64,000 bases of DNA, taken from NCBI RefSeq assembly GCF_011299575.1, contig NZ_CP049863.1:2976001-3040000 (forward strand). The letters are read 5' to 3'. Each line of letters opens with the position of its first letter. The first letter of the stretch is position 1. Positions 18,951 to 28,324 of the stretch are shown one piece after another. Origin of the DNA: Leucobacter viscericola. Lineage in GTDB: Bacteria; Actinomycetota; Actinomycetes; Actinomycetales; Microbacteriaceae. A model generated the notes under the pieces. That model saw only the letters and a list, made by a program, of their open reading frames with translations. It was not told the DNA's origin and did not search any database. Made by a program: the position numbers and the translations under genes.

Positions 18951-21260
18951 CTACTTGAAGCCGCGCAGCCGCAGGCTGTTCGAAACCACAAACACCGACG
19001 AGAACGCCATCGCCGCGCCCGCGAACATCGGGTTCAACAGGCCTGCAGCAGCCAGAGGGATCGCCGCCACGTTGTAGGCGAATGCCCAGAACAGGTTTGT
19101 CTTGATCGTGCCGAGCGTGCGTCGCGAAAGCCTGATCGCGTCGACGGCCGCACGCAGATCCCCGCGCACCAGGGTGATGTCTGACGCCTCGATCGCCACG
19201 TCGGTTCCCGTGCCCATTGCGAGGCCCAGATCCGCTTGGGCGAGCGCCGCAGCATCGTTCACACCGTCGCCGATCATCGCGACAGACTTACCCTGTGCCT
19301 GCAGCCGCTTCACGACCTCAACCTTGTCGGCGGGCATGACCTCGGCGATGACGGTATCTGGCCCCGCATCAATGCCGACTGCTTCCGCCACCGTGGTCGC
19401 CACGGCGGCGTTGTCTCCCGTGAGCAGAACCGGCGTCAGTCCGAGGGCTCGCAACCCGCTGATTGCCTCGGCAGAGGTTTCCTTGATGGCATCAGCAACC
19501 ACCAGCACGCCCCTTGCCTTCCCATCCCAGCCGACAGCAACCGAGGTCTGCCCGCGCTTAGAGGCAGCTGCCATTGCGCTCTCCAGTGCTGGTGTCAGCG
19601 GCAACGACCAGTCGGCGAGCAGCTGCGGGCGGCCAACGAGTGTCACGTGGCTGTCTCCCTCGTACGAAACGGTGCCCTGCACGCCGAGACCCTCGACGTT
19701 CGCGAAGTTCTCGACTGGGGGCAGCTCGCCAACCCGCGCTGTCGCGCCAGCAGCGATCGCCTGTGCGATCGGGTGCTCGGAGGCATCCTCGAGTGCTCCC
19801 GCGTACCGCAGTACGTCTTCTTCGTGCTCGCCGTCGGCGACAATCACCTCGGTGAGTGTCATCTTGCCGGTCGTAACGGTTCCGGTCTTGTCGAGCACGA
19901 CGGTGTCGATGCGACGGGTCGTCTCCAGCACCTCGGGTCCCTTGATCAGGATGCCGAGCTGTGCGCCACGACCCGTGCCCACCATAAGCGCGGTTGGTGT
20001 CGCGAGCCCGAGTGCGCACGGGCACGCGATAATCAGCACGGCAACCGCTGCGGTGAACGCGCCCGTGATGCCGCCGCCGGTGCCCGCCCAGAACCCGAAG
20101 GTCGCGACGGCGAGGCCGATGACAATCGGCACGAAGATTCCCGAGATTTTGTCTGCGAGTCGCTGCGCCTGGGCTTTGCCGTTCTGCGCATCTTCGACGA
20201 GCTTCGCCATCTGAGCAAGCTGGGTATCAGCGCCGATTCTGGTTGCTTCAACAACGAGGCGACCGCCCGCGTTGATCGTTGCTCCCACGACGGTATCGCC
20301 GATCCCTACCTCAACCGGTACGGATTCGCCGGTGACCATGGACGCATCGACCGCGGAGGCCCCCTTGACAATCGTGCCGTCCGTGGCAATCTTCTCGCCA
20401 GGGCGCACGACGAATCGGTCGCCCACCACGAGGTCATCTGTGCTGATGCGCTCTTCGACGCCGTTGCGCAGCACCGAGACCTCTTTCGCGCCGAGCTCAA
20501 GCAGCGCCCGCAGTGCTGCCCCCGCCTGTCGCTTGGAGCGCGCCTCGAAGTAGCGGCCGAGCAAGATGAAGGTAATGACGCCCGCGCCAACTTCGAGATA
20601 GATGTTGCCGGCACCGTCGCCTCGCGAGATCGTGAACTCGAAGGCGTGGGTCATGCCGGGAACGCCGGCCGTGCCGAAGAACAGCGCGTACAGTGACCAC
20701 GCCATCGCTGCCAGGGTGCCCATCGAAATGAGGGTGTCCATGGTGGCGGTCGCGTGCTTCAGGTTGGTCCAGGCCGCCTTGTGGAACGGCAGACCTGCCC
20801 ACACGATCACCGGGGCGGCGAGGGCGAGTGACAGCCATTGCCAGTACGTGAACTGGAGGGCTGGAATCATTGCCATCGCAATGACTGGCACGGTGAGGAT
20901 CGCGGAAACAATCAGTCGGTTGCGCAGCTCACGCACTGGAGCCTCCGCGGCCTCCCGCTCGGCGTCTTCCGCCGCCGCGATCTGCTCGGGATCATTACCC
21001 TTTGACTTCTTAGGCTTCGGTAGCTCCGCCGAGTAACCGGCCTGCTCAACCGCTTCGAGCAGTGCTGCGGTGTCGACCTCCGGTGCGAAGCTGACCTTCG
21101 CTTTCTCCGTGGCGTAGTTGACCGTGGCCGTCACGCCTTCGAGCTTGTTGAGCTTGCGCTCGATCCTGTTCGCGCAAGATGCGCAGGTCATGCCGCTGAT
21201 AGCGAGCTCGACCTGTTGGTCTGCGGCGTCAGGAAGCTGTGTTTCATTGAGCGTGGCCAT
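18951..21260 (-). CDS. copA: Copper-translocating P-type ATPase
   Basis: This 769-residue P1B-type ATPase exports Cu(I). It has an N-terminal heavy-metal-associated domain with [15 protein letters not shown] (residues about 24-38), the metal-channel CPC motif in [15 protein letters not shown] near residue 413, the phosphorylation motif DKTGTVTTG near residue 453, the HP motif in SEHPIAQAI, and the hinge [14 protein letters not shown]. It is the last gene of the csoR-copZ operon and starts five bases after the exported protein gene. The CPC and operon context support copper rather than zinc or cadmium. Confidence 0.96.
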   Translation of the reverse strand: MATLNETQLPDAADQQVELAISGMTCASCANRIERKLNKLEGVTATVNYATEKAKVSFAPEVDTAALLEAVEQAGYSAELPKPKKSKGNDPEQIAAAEDAEREAAEAPVRELRNRLIVSAILTVPVIAMAMIPALQFTYWQWLSLALAAPVIVWAGLPFHKAAWTNLKHATATMDTLISMGTLAAMAWSLYALFFGTAGVPGMTHAFEFTISRGDGAGNIYLEVGAGVITFILLGRYFEARSKRQAGAALRALLELGAKEVSVLRNGVEERISTDDLVVGDRFVVRPGEKIATDGTIVKGASAVDASMVTGESVPVEVGIGDTVVGATINAGGRLVVEATRIGADTQLAQMAKLVEDAQNGKAQAQRLADKISGIFVPIVIGLAVATFGFWAGTGGGITGAFTAAVAVLIIACPCALGLATPTALMVGTGRGAQLGILIKGPEVLETTRRIDTVVLDKTGTVTTGKMTLTEVIVADGEHEEDVLRYAGALEDASEHPIAQAIAAGATARVGELPPVENFANVEGLGVQGTVSYEGDSHVTLVGRPQLLADWSLPLTPALESAMAAASKRGQTSVAVGWDGKARGVLVVADAIKETSAEAISGLRALGLTPVLLTGDNAAVATTVAEAVGIDAGPDTVIAEVMPADKVEVVKRLQAQGKSVAMIGDGVNDAAALAQADLGLAMGTGTDVAIEASDITLVRGDLRAAVDAIRLSRRTLGTIKTNLFWAFAYNVAAIPLAAAGLLNPMFAGAAMAFSSVFVVSNSLRLRGFK

Positions 21261-21265
21261 GAGGA

Positions 21266-22222
21266 TCAGTGTCCTTCCTCGTGTGCGGCGGGTGCTGCAT
21301 CGTCCGTGCTGTTCATCTCGCCTGCATGGCTGTCGCCCGTGTGGCCGCCGCTTGTGTGTACGGTGAACTCGGCCGTGCGCACGACGCCGTCGTGTTTGAA
21401 ATCGAGGAACAGACGGTAGCTGCCCGCTGTGGGTGCAGTCGTCATGAAGGTGATGTGAGGCCCGGGGTTGGTCACCCCGTCGCCTGGCTCGCCGTCGGGG
21501 TGCACGTGCAGGTAGCCCAAGTCTCCGACCCGCAGAGCGACCAGGTGGCCGTAAGCGGCGAGGTAGGGCTCGATATCGGTGATCGGTTTGCCGTTGCGTT
21601 CTACAGTGAGCGTGAGCTCGCTAGTTTCGCCCGGGGTGAGATTGCCGTCTAGAGCGACGGTGTAACCGTCTACCGTGGTGGTCCGTTTCTGTGACGGCAA
21701 TGGCTGGGGTGCGTAGTCTCCGGCGACAAATGCGTCGATTCCGAGTGTGATGCTGCTTTCGCCGCCCTGAGGAACAAAATCGGCAAAGAATCGCCACGTT
21801 CCGGGGGTTAAGTTAAGGCTCGTGCTCCAGGTGCCGTCAGTGGACATCGTGGGGTGCACATGTTGGAAGCCCGAGGTGTCGCGCCGCACCGCGATGAAGT
21901 GCAGATCTTTGTCGTGACTGGTCTCGAACCTGGTGACGGGTTTGCCGTCTGGCCCGGTCACTCTGAAGCTGACTTCTGTGGCGCCAGAGGAGAGGATCGG
22001 GTCATCGAGTTCGAGGGTGTAGCCCTGCTCTGAGACCTGTAGTCCAGCAGGCAGGTTGCTGGCCGTGGTGCTTTCCTGGGTGCCCGTCTCTGTGCCGTGC
22101 CCGGTTGTGGTTTTCATGTCAGTTCCTCCGATGGGTCCGACTGCATTGCCGATGCCAAAAGCACCAGCCAGGATAACCGCGAGGACCGCGACGAAGCCAC
22201 CGAGTTTGAGAGCGGTGTTCAT
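21266..22222 (-). CDS. Exported, membrane-anchored copper-operon protein
   Basis: The 318-residue protein (ATG at 22222, MNTALKLGG) has a signal-anchor helix (residues about 6-28) and an extracytoplasmic part with two beta-rich domains, each with an HVHP motif ([10 protein letters not shown] and [10 protein letters not shown]). The C terminus is rich in His, Asp, Glu and Met ([10 protein letters not shown] ... HEEGH). Position between copZ and copA and these His/Met features suggest periplasmic-face copper binding, but I know no defined family function. Proteins of this type recur in actinobacterial copper operons. Confidence 0.82.
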   Translation of the reverse strand: MNTALKLGGFVAVLAVILAGAFGIGNAVGPIGGTDMKTTTGHGTETGTQESTTASNLPAGLQVSEQGYTLELDDPILSSGATEVSFRVTGPDGKPVTRFETSHDKDLHFIAVRRDTSGFQHVHPTMSTDGTWSTSLNLTPGTWRFFADFVPQGGESSITLGIDAFVAGDYAPQPLPSQKRTTTVDGYTVALDGNLTPGETSELTLTVERNGKPITDIEPYLAAYGHLVALRVGDLGYLHVHPDGEPGDGVTNPGPHITFMTTAPTAGSYRLFLDFKHDGVVRTAEFTVHTSGGHTGDSHAGEMNSTDDAAPAAHEEGH

Positions 22223-22262
22223 GAGCTGGTGCTCCTTCGTTGGTGGGTGGAGTTTTGGTCGG

Positions 22263-22469
22263 TTAGGCGACCTGGTAGCCAGCCTCTTCGACGGCTTCGC
22301 GGATTTTCTCAGCGTCAACGGGGTCGTTGCTCGTGACTGCGAGGTTGCCACTTGCGAGATCAACTTCTACGTCTGTGACACCGGCGACCTCGCTGACCTC
22401 TTCAGTGACGCTCAGAACGCAGTGGCCGCAGGTCATTCCGGTGACGGTGAAATTGGTGGTGAGTGCCAT
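22263..22469 (-). CDS. copZ: Copper chaperone, heavy-metal-associated domain protein
   Basis: The 68-residue single-domain protein carries the metal site GMTCGHC (residues about 12-18) in a beta-alpha-beta-beta-alpha-beta ferredoxin-like fold and ends EAGYQVA. It probably hands Cu(I) to CopA and the CsoR sensor. AGAAGGAG precedes its ATG, and directly upstream of that is a run of ten C on the coding strand. Confidence 0.95.
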   Translation of the reverse strand: MALTTNFTVTGMTCGHCVLSVTEEVSEVAGVTDVEVDLASGNLAVTSNDPVDAEKIREAVEEAGYQVA

Positions 22470-22490
22470 GGTGGGCTCCTTCTGTTTTTC

Positions 22491-22500
22491 GGGGGGGGGG
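22491..22500. repeat. G10/C10 homopolymer tract between csoR and copZ
   Basis: Ten consecutive G (C on the coding strand) lie directly after the csoR stop codon and about a dozen bases before the copZ ribosome site. Such tracts are prone to slippage and could change mRNA structure or spacing in the operon. It could also contain a sequencing length error. Confidence 0.85.
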
Positions 22501-22794
22501 CTAAGACCGAACGAGGCGGGCGATTGCGTCTGAGGCTTCTTCCAGTTTCTCTTCCGCGACTGCACCACCCGTAATGGCTGCGTTTGCAACGCAGTGTCCG
22601 AGGTGCTCGTCAAGAATCTTGAGTGACACCGATTTGAGTGCCTTTGAGGTCGCCGAGACCTGAGTGAGGATGTCGATGCAGTACTGGTCCTCTTCAACCA
22701 TCCGCTGCAGGCCGCGCACCTGACCCTCAATGAGGCGGAGGCGCGTGAGGTACTTTGCTTTGTTCTGCATGTAGCCGTGGTCTGGGGTATTCAT
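22501..22794 (-). CDS. csoR: Copper-sensing transcriptional repressor CsoR
   Basis: The 97-residue all-helical DUF156 protein has the CsoR Cu(I) ligands in family positions: Cys in DQYCIDIL, and His and Cys in DEHLGHCVANA. The N-terminal DNA-contact helix contains YLTRLRLIEGQVRGLQRM. Copper binding releases it from the GC-rich palindromes found directly upstream, so it should autoregulate the csoR-copZ-copA operon. Confidence 0.95.
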   Translation of the reverse strand: MNTPDHGYMQNKAKYLTRLRLIEGQVRGLQRMVEEDQYCIDILTQVSATSKALKSVSLKILDEHLGHCVANAAITGGAVAEEKLEEASDAIARLVRS

Positions 22795-22836
22795 GGTGAC
22801 CCTTTCAGGAGGGATCTGATGTCTTTCTTTGACGCA

Positions 22837-22895
22837 GATACCCCTGTGGGGTATCCCGTGGTAATGAATTTATACCCCTTGGGGGTATCTGTCAA
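22837..22895 (-). promoter_or_regulatory. csoR operon promoter with two CsoR-type operators
   Basis: On the minus strand a perfect -35 TTGACA (22890-22895) and a TAAATT -10 (22867-22872) are 17 bases apart. Operator ATACCCC-TTG-GGGGTAT (22872-22888) fills the spacer, and operator GATACCCC-TGT-GGGGTATC (22837-22855) covers the region just after the predicted transcription start. Both match the GTATACCCC-type pseudopalindrome of actinobacterial CsoR. The upstream operator may also influence the divergent YiaA/YiaB gene. Confidence 0.85.
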
Positions 22896-23012
22896 ATGAT
22901 TCTTGCGATTGGTTATATTCCCGAACGGTCACGTGCTGCTGGGATAGTGATTTCAGGAATGCAGCGGGTGCCATATTTGGTGCTTAAGCGAATGACAACA
23001 AAGGAGTTTGAA

Positions 23013-23498
23013 ATGGTTGAAACGCAAGAAAACGCATCGAAACCGACCCCGGCATTTATTGGCGCCTCATGGATCGCGCTTGCTCTTGGCATGGGCACCT
23101 ACCTCATCGGGCTGTCTAACGCGGGGATGGAGCTCAACGAAAAGGGTTACTACCTCACCCTCCTGCTGTTCGGACTCTTTGCTGCGGTGTCGCTGCAAAA
23201 GACAGTTCGAGATCGCGCTGACGGTATCGCAGTTACAAACCTCTACTACGGCATCGCCTGGTTTGCGCTCGTTGCTTCGCTCAGCCTGCTGGCGATCGGG
23301 CTTTGGAACGCCGGGAGCCTCTCGCTCAGCGAGAAGGGGTTCTACGGGATTAGTTTTGCGATGAGCCTGTTTGCCTCGGTAGCGGTGCAGAAGAATGTTC
23401 GAGATCTCGCACGGTTCAAGGGTGAAGAAGAAGCCGAAGAGCCCGCCGCGTACCGGGCTGAAACGGTACAGAACTTCTTGCCGGCACCTGCCGTGTGA
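23013..23498 (+). CDS. YiaA/YiaB family inner membrane protein
   Basis: The ATG at 23013 follows AAAGGAG by six bases. The 161-residue protein has two repeats of two membrane helices, each repeat containing the family pattern G(L/M)xLxEKGxY (AGMELNEKGYYLTLLLFGL and GSLSLSEKGFYGISFAMSL). This is the YiaA/YiaB domain, whose function is unknown. It is divergent from csoR, so copper responsiveness is possible but unproven. Confidence 0.88.
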   Translation: MVETQENASKPTPAFIGASWIALALGMGTYLIGLSNAGMELNEKGYYLTLLLFGLFAAVSLQKTVRDRADGIAVTNLYYGIAWFALVASLSLLAIGLWNAGSLSLSEKGFYGISFAMSLFASVAVQKNVRDLARFKGEEEAEEPAAYRAETVQNFLPAPAV

Positions 23499-23606
23499 TC
23501 GTTGCCGCGGCCCAGGTGTGGCAGACCCTCGACTTGCTGGAGTACCCTGGTCACTTGACCCATTTGGGTTCACATCTGAATAGACATTTCAATACGAGGA
23601 GGCATC

Positions 23607-24602
23607 GTGAAGATTGATCTCGCCATGTTGCGTGGACTTGAGCGCGAAAAGGACATCCCTTTCGAAGAGCTCGCCGAAATTATCGAGCAGGCCATTCAGT
23701 CTGCATATTTGCGGCACGCAGAGAATCAGGGCATCCCCGTTCCAGATGAGCACCAGGTGAAGGTGCAGCTCGACCGTAAAAACGGCGAGATCACAGTTCT
23801 TGTGCCTGAGCTTGGTGATGAAGGTCAGGTCGTTGGTGAAGCCCACGTCATGACCGATGAGTTTGGCCGGGTTGCGTCGAGCGCGGCAAAGCAGGTTATC
23901 AACCAGCGCCTTCGTGATCTTTCTGACGACGCCGTTCTTGGTGCGTTCAAAGACAAAGAAGGTCAGATCGTCTCCGGCGTTGTGCAGCAGGGACCGAATC
24001 CCCGCATGGTGCAGATTGACCTCGGTGAACTTGAGGCGATCCTGCCCCCTGAGGAGCAGATTGCGGGGGAGGCCTACCCCCACGGCATGCGCCTGCGGGT
24101 GTACGTAACGAGTGTTTCGAAGGGTCTGAAGGGGCCGCAGGTTGTTGTGTCTCGCACGCACCCCGGGCTGGTGCGTAAGCTCTTCGAGCGTGAAGTTCCT
24201 GAGCTGTCTGAAGGGCTTGTTGAGATTGTCTCGCTCGCCCGCGAGGCTGGCCACCGCACCAAGGTCGCGGTTCGCGCCAAGAAGGCGGGGATCAACGCGA
24301 AGGGAACCTGCATCGGCGAGATGGGCAGCCGTGTGCGCGCCGTGATGGCTGAGCTCGGCGAAGAGAAGATCGACATTGTTGATTACTCGCCCGAGCTGCC
24401 GACCTTCGTAGCGAATGCGCTGTCGCCCGCGAAGGTGACCGATGTGTTCATGCTGAACGAGTCGCTCAAGCAGGTTCGTGCGCTCGTACCTGATTTTCAG
24501 CTTTCCCTCGCGATTGGCAAGGAGGGGCAGAATGCTCGCCTCGCTGCCAAGCTGACGGGTGCAAAGATTGACATCCAGCCCGACTCGATCATGAATGACT
24601 AA
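23607..24602 (+). CDS. nusA: Transcription termination/antitermination factor NusA
   Basis: The GTG at 23607 follows GAGGAGGCATC. The 331-residue protein has the N-terminal RNAP-binding domain (MKIDLAMLRGLEREKDI), an S1 domain (around residues 110-180) and tandem KH domains with RAKKAGINAKGTCIGEMGSRV and AIGKEGQNARLAAKLTGAKIDI. It lacks the C-terminal acidic repeats of proteobacterial NusA, which is normal for actinobacteria. It heads the nusA-rnpM-infB cluster. Confidence 0.97.
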   Translation: MKIDLAMLRGLEREKDIPFEELAEIIEQAIQSAYLRHAENQGIPVPDEHQVKVQLDRKNGEITVLVPELGDEGQVVGEAHVMTDEFGRVASSAAKQVINQRLRDLSDDAVLGAFKDKEGQIVSGVVQQGPNPRMVQIDLGELEAILPPEEQIAGEAYPHGMRLRVYVTSVSKGLKGPQVVVSRTHPGLVRKLFEREVPELSEGLVEIVSLAREAGHRTKVAVRAKKAGINAKGTCIGEMGSRVRAVMAELGEEKIDIVDYSPELPTFVANALSPAKVTDVFMLNESLKQVRALVPDFQLSLAIGKEGQNARLAAKLTGAKIDIQPDSIMND

Positions 24603-24618
24603 TTGAGCCTGGCCTGCA

Positions 24619-24650
24619 CGCACTCTCAGGGTTCCGACCCTGAGAGTGCG
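24619..24650 (+). other. Intercistronic hairpin between nusA and rnpM
   Basis: Perfect 14-base arms CGCACTCTCAGGGT and ACCCTGAGAGTGCG enclose the tetraloop TCCG. No T-run follows, and rnpM begins 28 bases downstream, so it is more likely a processing, attenuation or mRNA-stability element than a full terminator. Confidence 0.75.
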
Positions 24651-24677
24651 CAAGCGTGAAAGAAGGAAGCTGGTAAG

Positions 24678-24935
24678 ATGGTTCCGGTCCGGACCTGTGT
24701 GGCGTGTCGCAAACGTGCCCCGCGCGCAGATTTGCTCCGGGTAGTTCTAAGCGATGGTCGGCTGATTGCCGATGATCGTGCGGTTCTGCCGGGGAGAGGA
24801 GCTTGGGTTCACCCCTCGGCTCGGTGTCTGGAACTAGCAGTGACTCGCGGAATGTTGTCGCGGGCGCTGCGTGCATCGGGGAAGCCTGATGCAAGCCCTT
24901 TAGAGAACAGGCTGAAAACACTTATGGATAACTAA
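24678..24935 (+). CDS. rnpM: YlxR (DUF448) RNase P modulator-type protein
   Basis: The 85-residue protein begins MVPVRTCVACRKRAPRADLLRVV and has the conserved GRGAWVHPSARCLELAV stretch of the YlxR/RnpM family, a small RNA-binding protein encoded between nusA and infB in many Gram-positive bacteria and reported to modulate RNase P in Bacillus. The ATG follows GAAGGAAGC. Family and location agree. Confidence 0.93.
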   Translation: MVPVRTCVACRKRAPRADLLRVVLSDGRLIADDRAVLPGRGAWVHPSARCLELAVTRGMLSRALRASGKPDASPLENRLKTLMDN

Positions 24936-25010
24936 TGAGCGGCTCAAAATGAGACCCGTCCGTTAATCATGGTTCTCGCCTGTCTGGGCGTGAACTCAGA
25001 CAGGAGAAAA

Positions 25011-27812
25011 GTGGCTAACCCACGCGTACACGAGATCGCTGCGGAGATCGGTGTAGATAGCAAGGTCGTTCTGGCCAAGCTGAAAGATATGGGAGAGTTC
25101 GTCAAGGCGTCCTCCTCCAGCGTTGCACCCCCGGTAGCACGCAAAGTAAAGGCTGCCCTTGAGGCAGAAGGTGTAACGAAGGCGAAGGGCGAAGACTCGG
25201 CTGATAAAGCTGCCGATGCGAAACCCGCAGCGAAGCCGGCTTCTGCCGCTGCTGCCAAGCCCGCCGCAAAGAAGCCTGCTGGACCGCGCCCCGGCCCGAA
25301 GGCTCCCGCGAAGGCCGAAGCACCGAAGCCTGAGCCTGAGGCTCCGGCCCCCGCTGCGCAGCCTGCTGCCAGCGCAGAAAAGGCTGCACCTGCAGCCCCT
25401 GAAGCAAACAAGCCCGAGGCAAAAGCGGACGCAAAGCCCGCAGCAAAGCCGGGCGCAAAGTCAAGTGCACCTAAGCCAGGCGGACCGCGTCCGGGTAACA
25501 ACCCCTTCGCGTCAAGCCAGGGCATGGGCATTCCCCGTCCGCCGCGTCCGGGTAATAACCCCTTCGCACCAAACCAGGGTATGAACCGTGGTGCTGGTGG
25601 AGCAGGCGGAGCTGGCGGCGGCAGTGGCCGTCCCACGCCCGGAAACATTCCCCGCCCGACACCTCGCCCCCAGGGCGCCGGTGCTGGTGGCGGCGGTCGT
25701 CCCGGTGGCGCTGGTCGCCCAGGCGGTCGTCCCGGCGGCGCCGGTGGCGGTGGCGGCTTTAACCGTCCCGGCGGTGGCGGTGGCGCAGCCGGTGGCGGCG
25801 CTCCCGGTGCAGGTGGCTTCGGTGCACCCCGTCCGGGTGGCGGCTTTGCCGGTCGTGGCCGTGGTGGTCGTGGTGCTGGTACAGCCGGTGCATTCGGTCG
25901 TGGCGGCTCCAAGAGCAAGGCACGTAAGTCGAAGCGGGCGAAACGCGCAGAATTCGAACTGCGCGAGGCCCCGTCGCTTGGTGGCGTAAGCGTACCCCGC
26001 GGCGACGGATCCACGATGATCCGTCTGCGCCGTGGTGCTTCGCTCTCCGACTTCGCAGACAAGATCAACACGAGCGCGTCGAACCTCGTTACCGTGCTGT
26101 TCCACCTTGGTGAGATGGCGACGGCGACGGAGTCCCTCGACGAGGCAACTTTCGAGGTCCTTGGCGAGGAGCTGGGTTACAAGATCCAGGTTGTTTCGCC
26201 CGAGGACGAGGATCGCGAGCTGCTTGAGGGCTTCGACATCGACATCGAGGCTGAGCTTGAAGAAGAGGGCGACGACGTTCTCAAGGCTCGTCCGCCGGTT
26301 GTTACCGTTATGGGTCACGTTGACCACGGTAAGACACGACTGCTCGACGCGATCCGCAAGGCAAACGTCGGTGGTGGCGAGGCCGGTGGCATCACCCAGC
26401 ACATCGGTGCGTACCAGGTGCACACCGAACACGAGGGTATTGATCGTGCGCTGACCTTCATCGATACCCCGGGTCACGAGGCGTTTACCGCCATGCGTGC
26501 TCGTGGTGCTCAGGTCACCGATATTGCGATCCTCGTGGTTGCTGCCGACGACGGCATCATGCCTCAGACGATTGAGGCATTGAACCACGCACAGTCGGCC
26601 AATGTGCCGATCGTGGTCGCGGTCAACAAGATCGATAAGGAAGGCGCGAACCCCGATAAGGTTCGCCAGCAGCTCACCGAATTCGGCCTCATCGCCGAAG
26701 AGTACGGTGGGGACGTTATGTTCGTTGATGTTTCGGCGAAGAACAACGTCGGCATCACCGAGCTACTTGACGCTGTGCTGCTCACCGCAGACGCCGGTCT
26801 CGACATGCGCGCGAATCCTGACAAGGACGCACGTGGTGTCGCGATTGAAGCCCGCCTCGATAAGGGACGTGGTGCGGTCGCAACCGTGCTCATCCAGTCG
26901 GGTACGCTGCGCGTCGGTGACGCCATCGTTGCTGGCACGGCTTACGGCCGCGTGCGTGCGATGAGCGATGAGAACGGTGATCCGGTACTCGAGGCACTGC
27001 CCTCGCGCCCCGTGCAGGTTCAGGGTCTGTCGACTGTTCCCCGCGCAGGTGACACCTTCCTTGTTACCGCTGAGGATCGCACGGCACGTCAGATCGCTGA
27101 GAAGCGTGAAGCCGCCGAGCGTAACGCACTGCTGGCCAAGGCCCGCAAGCGCATCAGCCTGGAAGAGTTCACGAAGGCGCTGGAAGACGGCAAGGTCGAG
27201 TCGCTCAACCTCATCATCAAGGGAGACGTGTCGGGTGCCGTTGAGGCGCTTGAAGAGTCGCTCATGAAGATCGAGGTCGACGATTCCGTGCAGCTGCGCA
27301 TCCTGCACCGCGGTGTGGGCGCGATCACGGAGAGCGACGTGGATCTGGCAACGATCGACAACGCGATCGTTATCGGCTTCAACGTGCGCCCCGATGTCAA
27401 GGCTCGCGAGCGTGCTGCGCGCGAGGGCATCGACATCCGCTTCTACAACGTCATCTACAACGCACTCGATGACATCGAGGCTTCGCTCAAGGGCATGCTC
27501 AAGCCCGAGTACGAAGAGAAGCAGTCGGGTGTTGCAGAGATCCGCGAGGTGTTCCGCTCCTCGAAGTTCGGCAACATCGCCGGTGTTGTCGTTCGCAGCG
27601 GTGTCATCACGCGCAACGCCAAGGCACGCGTCATCCGCGAGGGTGTTGTTATCGCCGACGGCCTTGCGATCGATTCGCTGCGTCGCTTCAAGGATGACGT
27701 CACCGAGGTGAAGGTTGACTTCGAGGCCGGTATCGGACTCGGTAAGTACAACGACATTCAGATCGGCGACGAGATCGAGACGACCGAGATGGTGGAGAAG
27801 GCGCGCGACTAA
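25011..27812 (+). CDS. infB: Translation initiation factor IF-2
   Basis: The GTG at 25011 follows CAGGAGAAAA and gives [19 protein letters not shown], the standard N-terminal helix domain. An Ala/Pro/Lys-rich region and a Gly/Pro/Arg-rich region (residues about 160-310, with the repeated unit RPGNNPFA) precede the GTPase core: G1 GHVDHGKT near residue 435, DTPGHEAF, and NKID. Domains II-IV follow with [16 protein letters not shown]. The length of 933 residues is typical for actinobacteria. A strong terminator follows. Confidence 0.97.
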   Translation: MANPRVHEIAAEIGVDSKVVLAKLKDMGEFVKASSSSVAPPVARKVKAALEAEGVTKAKGEDSADKAADAKPAAKPASAAAAKPAAKKPAGPRPGPKAPAKAEAPKPEPEAPAPAAQPAASAEKAAPAAPEANKPEAKADAKPAAKPGAKSSAPKPGGPRPGNNPFASSQGMGIPRPPRPGNNPFAPNQGMNRGAGGAGGAGGGSGRPTPGNIPRPTPRPQGAGAGGGGRPGGAGRPGGRPGGAGGGGGFNRPGGGGGAAGGGAPGAGGFGAPRPGGGFAGRGRGGRGAGTAGAFGRGGSKSKARKSKRAKRAEFELREAPSLGGVSVPRGDGSTMIRLRRGASLSDFADKINTSASNLVTVLFHLGEMATATESLDEATFEVLGEELGYKIQVVSPEDEDRELLEGFDIDIEAELEEEGDDVLKARPPVVTVMGHVDHGKTRLLDAIRKANVGGGEAGGITQHIGAYQVHTEHEGIDRALTFIDTPGHEAFTAMRARGAQVTDIAILVVAADDGIMPQTIEALNHAQSANVPIVVAVNKIDKEGANPDKVRQQLTEFGLIAEEYGGDVMFVDVSAKNNVGITELLDAVLLTADAGLDMRANPDKDARGVAIEARLDKGRGAVATVLIQSGTLRVGDAIVAGTAYGRVRAMSDENGDPVLEALPSRPVQVQGLSTVPRAGDTFLVTAEDRTARQIAEKREAAERNALLAKARKRISLEEFTKALEDGKVESLNLIIKGDVSGAVEALEESLMKIEVDDSVQLRILHRGVGAITESDVDLATIDNAIVIGFNVRPDVKARERAAREGIDIRFYNVIYNALDDIEASLKGMLKPEYEEKQSGVAEIREVFRSSKFGNIAGVVVRSGVITRNAKARVIREGVVIADGLAIDSLRRFKDDVTEVKVDFEAGIGLGKYNDIQIGDEIETTEMVEKARD

Positions 27813-27834
27813 GCTCGTCTGACCTCACACAAAG

Positions 27835-27875
27835 GGGTGGCCCCGGCAGTTCTAAACTGCCGGGGCCACCCTTTT
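27835..27875 (+). terminator. Rho-independent terminator of infB
   Basis: Seventeen-base perfectly paired arms (left GGGTGGCCCCGGCAGTT) flank the loop CTA, and CTTTTGGTTTTG follows. This ends the nusA-rnpM-infB transcript, separating it from rbfA. A close relative of this hairpin recurs at 28272-28302. Confidence 0.92.
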
Positions 27876-28271
27876 GGTTTTGCGGGGCGTGCGTGTTGGT
27901 GCCTGGTGTCCTTGCGCGACTTGACTCCACTCGACTAAAGGCATGGTTATTGACACGAGGCAAGGATCCTAACGGGGCGGTTTCCTTGCCACTGGTGCGG
28001 ATACTTGCCTCGAGCGCGAGGCTCCTGAACTCCCACGGGATGGAATACCAGCAGCTCAGGGCAGTGGCGGGTGTCCAAGCATCTCAGCCGGTGCTGGCAT
28101 CTCGGCCGGTTGAAAAAGCCAGTTCTGGACCGGCTGAATTGTGAGCACCGGTCGACAAGCTCGGCCGAGGATGTTAGGGCCGACCGAGGGTGCTGGGTCG
28201 GTCAAGGGCGCTGGGTCGGTCGAGGGTGCCGGATCCTGCCGAGGGGGCTGGATGCGGGCCGAAACGAGAAA
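27876..28271. other. Non-coding spacer with degenerate tandem repeats
   Basis: About 400 bases between the infB and DUF805 terminators hold no convincing gene: the open frames are short, overlap on both strands and have no credible ribosome sites. The right part contains the 18-base repeats listed separately. Two copies of GCATCTC(A/G)GCCGGT lie at 28079 and 28096, and a GTCGACAAGCTCGGCCGA-type sequence is at about 28151. It looks like decayed or repeat-derived DNA. Confidence 0.6.
28188..28262 (+). repeat. Degenerate 18-20 base tandem repeat, four units
   Basis: Units GGGTGCTGGGTCGGTCAA and GGGCGCTGGGTCGGTCGA (28188 and 28206) are followed by two more diverged units of 19-20 bases beginning GGGTGCCGG and GGGGGCTGG. 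They lie in the spacer after infB. Confidence 0.75.
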
Positions 28272-28302
28272 TGGCCCCGGCAGTTTCAAACTGCCGAGGC
28301 CA
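28272..28302 (-). terminator. Terminator hairpin of the DUF805 gene
   Basis: Arms TGGCCCCGGCAGTTT and AAACTGCCGAGGCCA pair with one mismatch around a single-base loop. On the minus strand the sequence after the stem is moderately T-rich (ATTTCTCGTTTC). The stem shares its core GGCCCCGGCAGTT with the infB terminator 440 bases away. Confidence 0.75.
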
Positions 28303-28324
28303 CCCCGTTTAGATGTGTCGAAGA

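Noticed and set aside
23589..24653. 354-codon minus-strand open frame opposite nusA
   Set aside because: The plus strand has all NusA motifs; the antisense frame is a codon-bias shadow.
25512..26588. 358-codon minus-strand frame opposite infB, with Thr/Gly repeats
   Set aside because: It is the reverse reading of the Gly/Arg-rich IF-2 linker; no ribosome site or family motifs.
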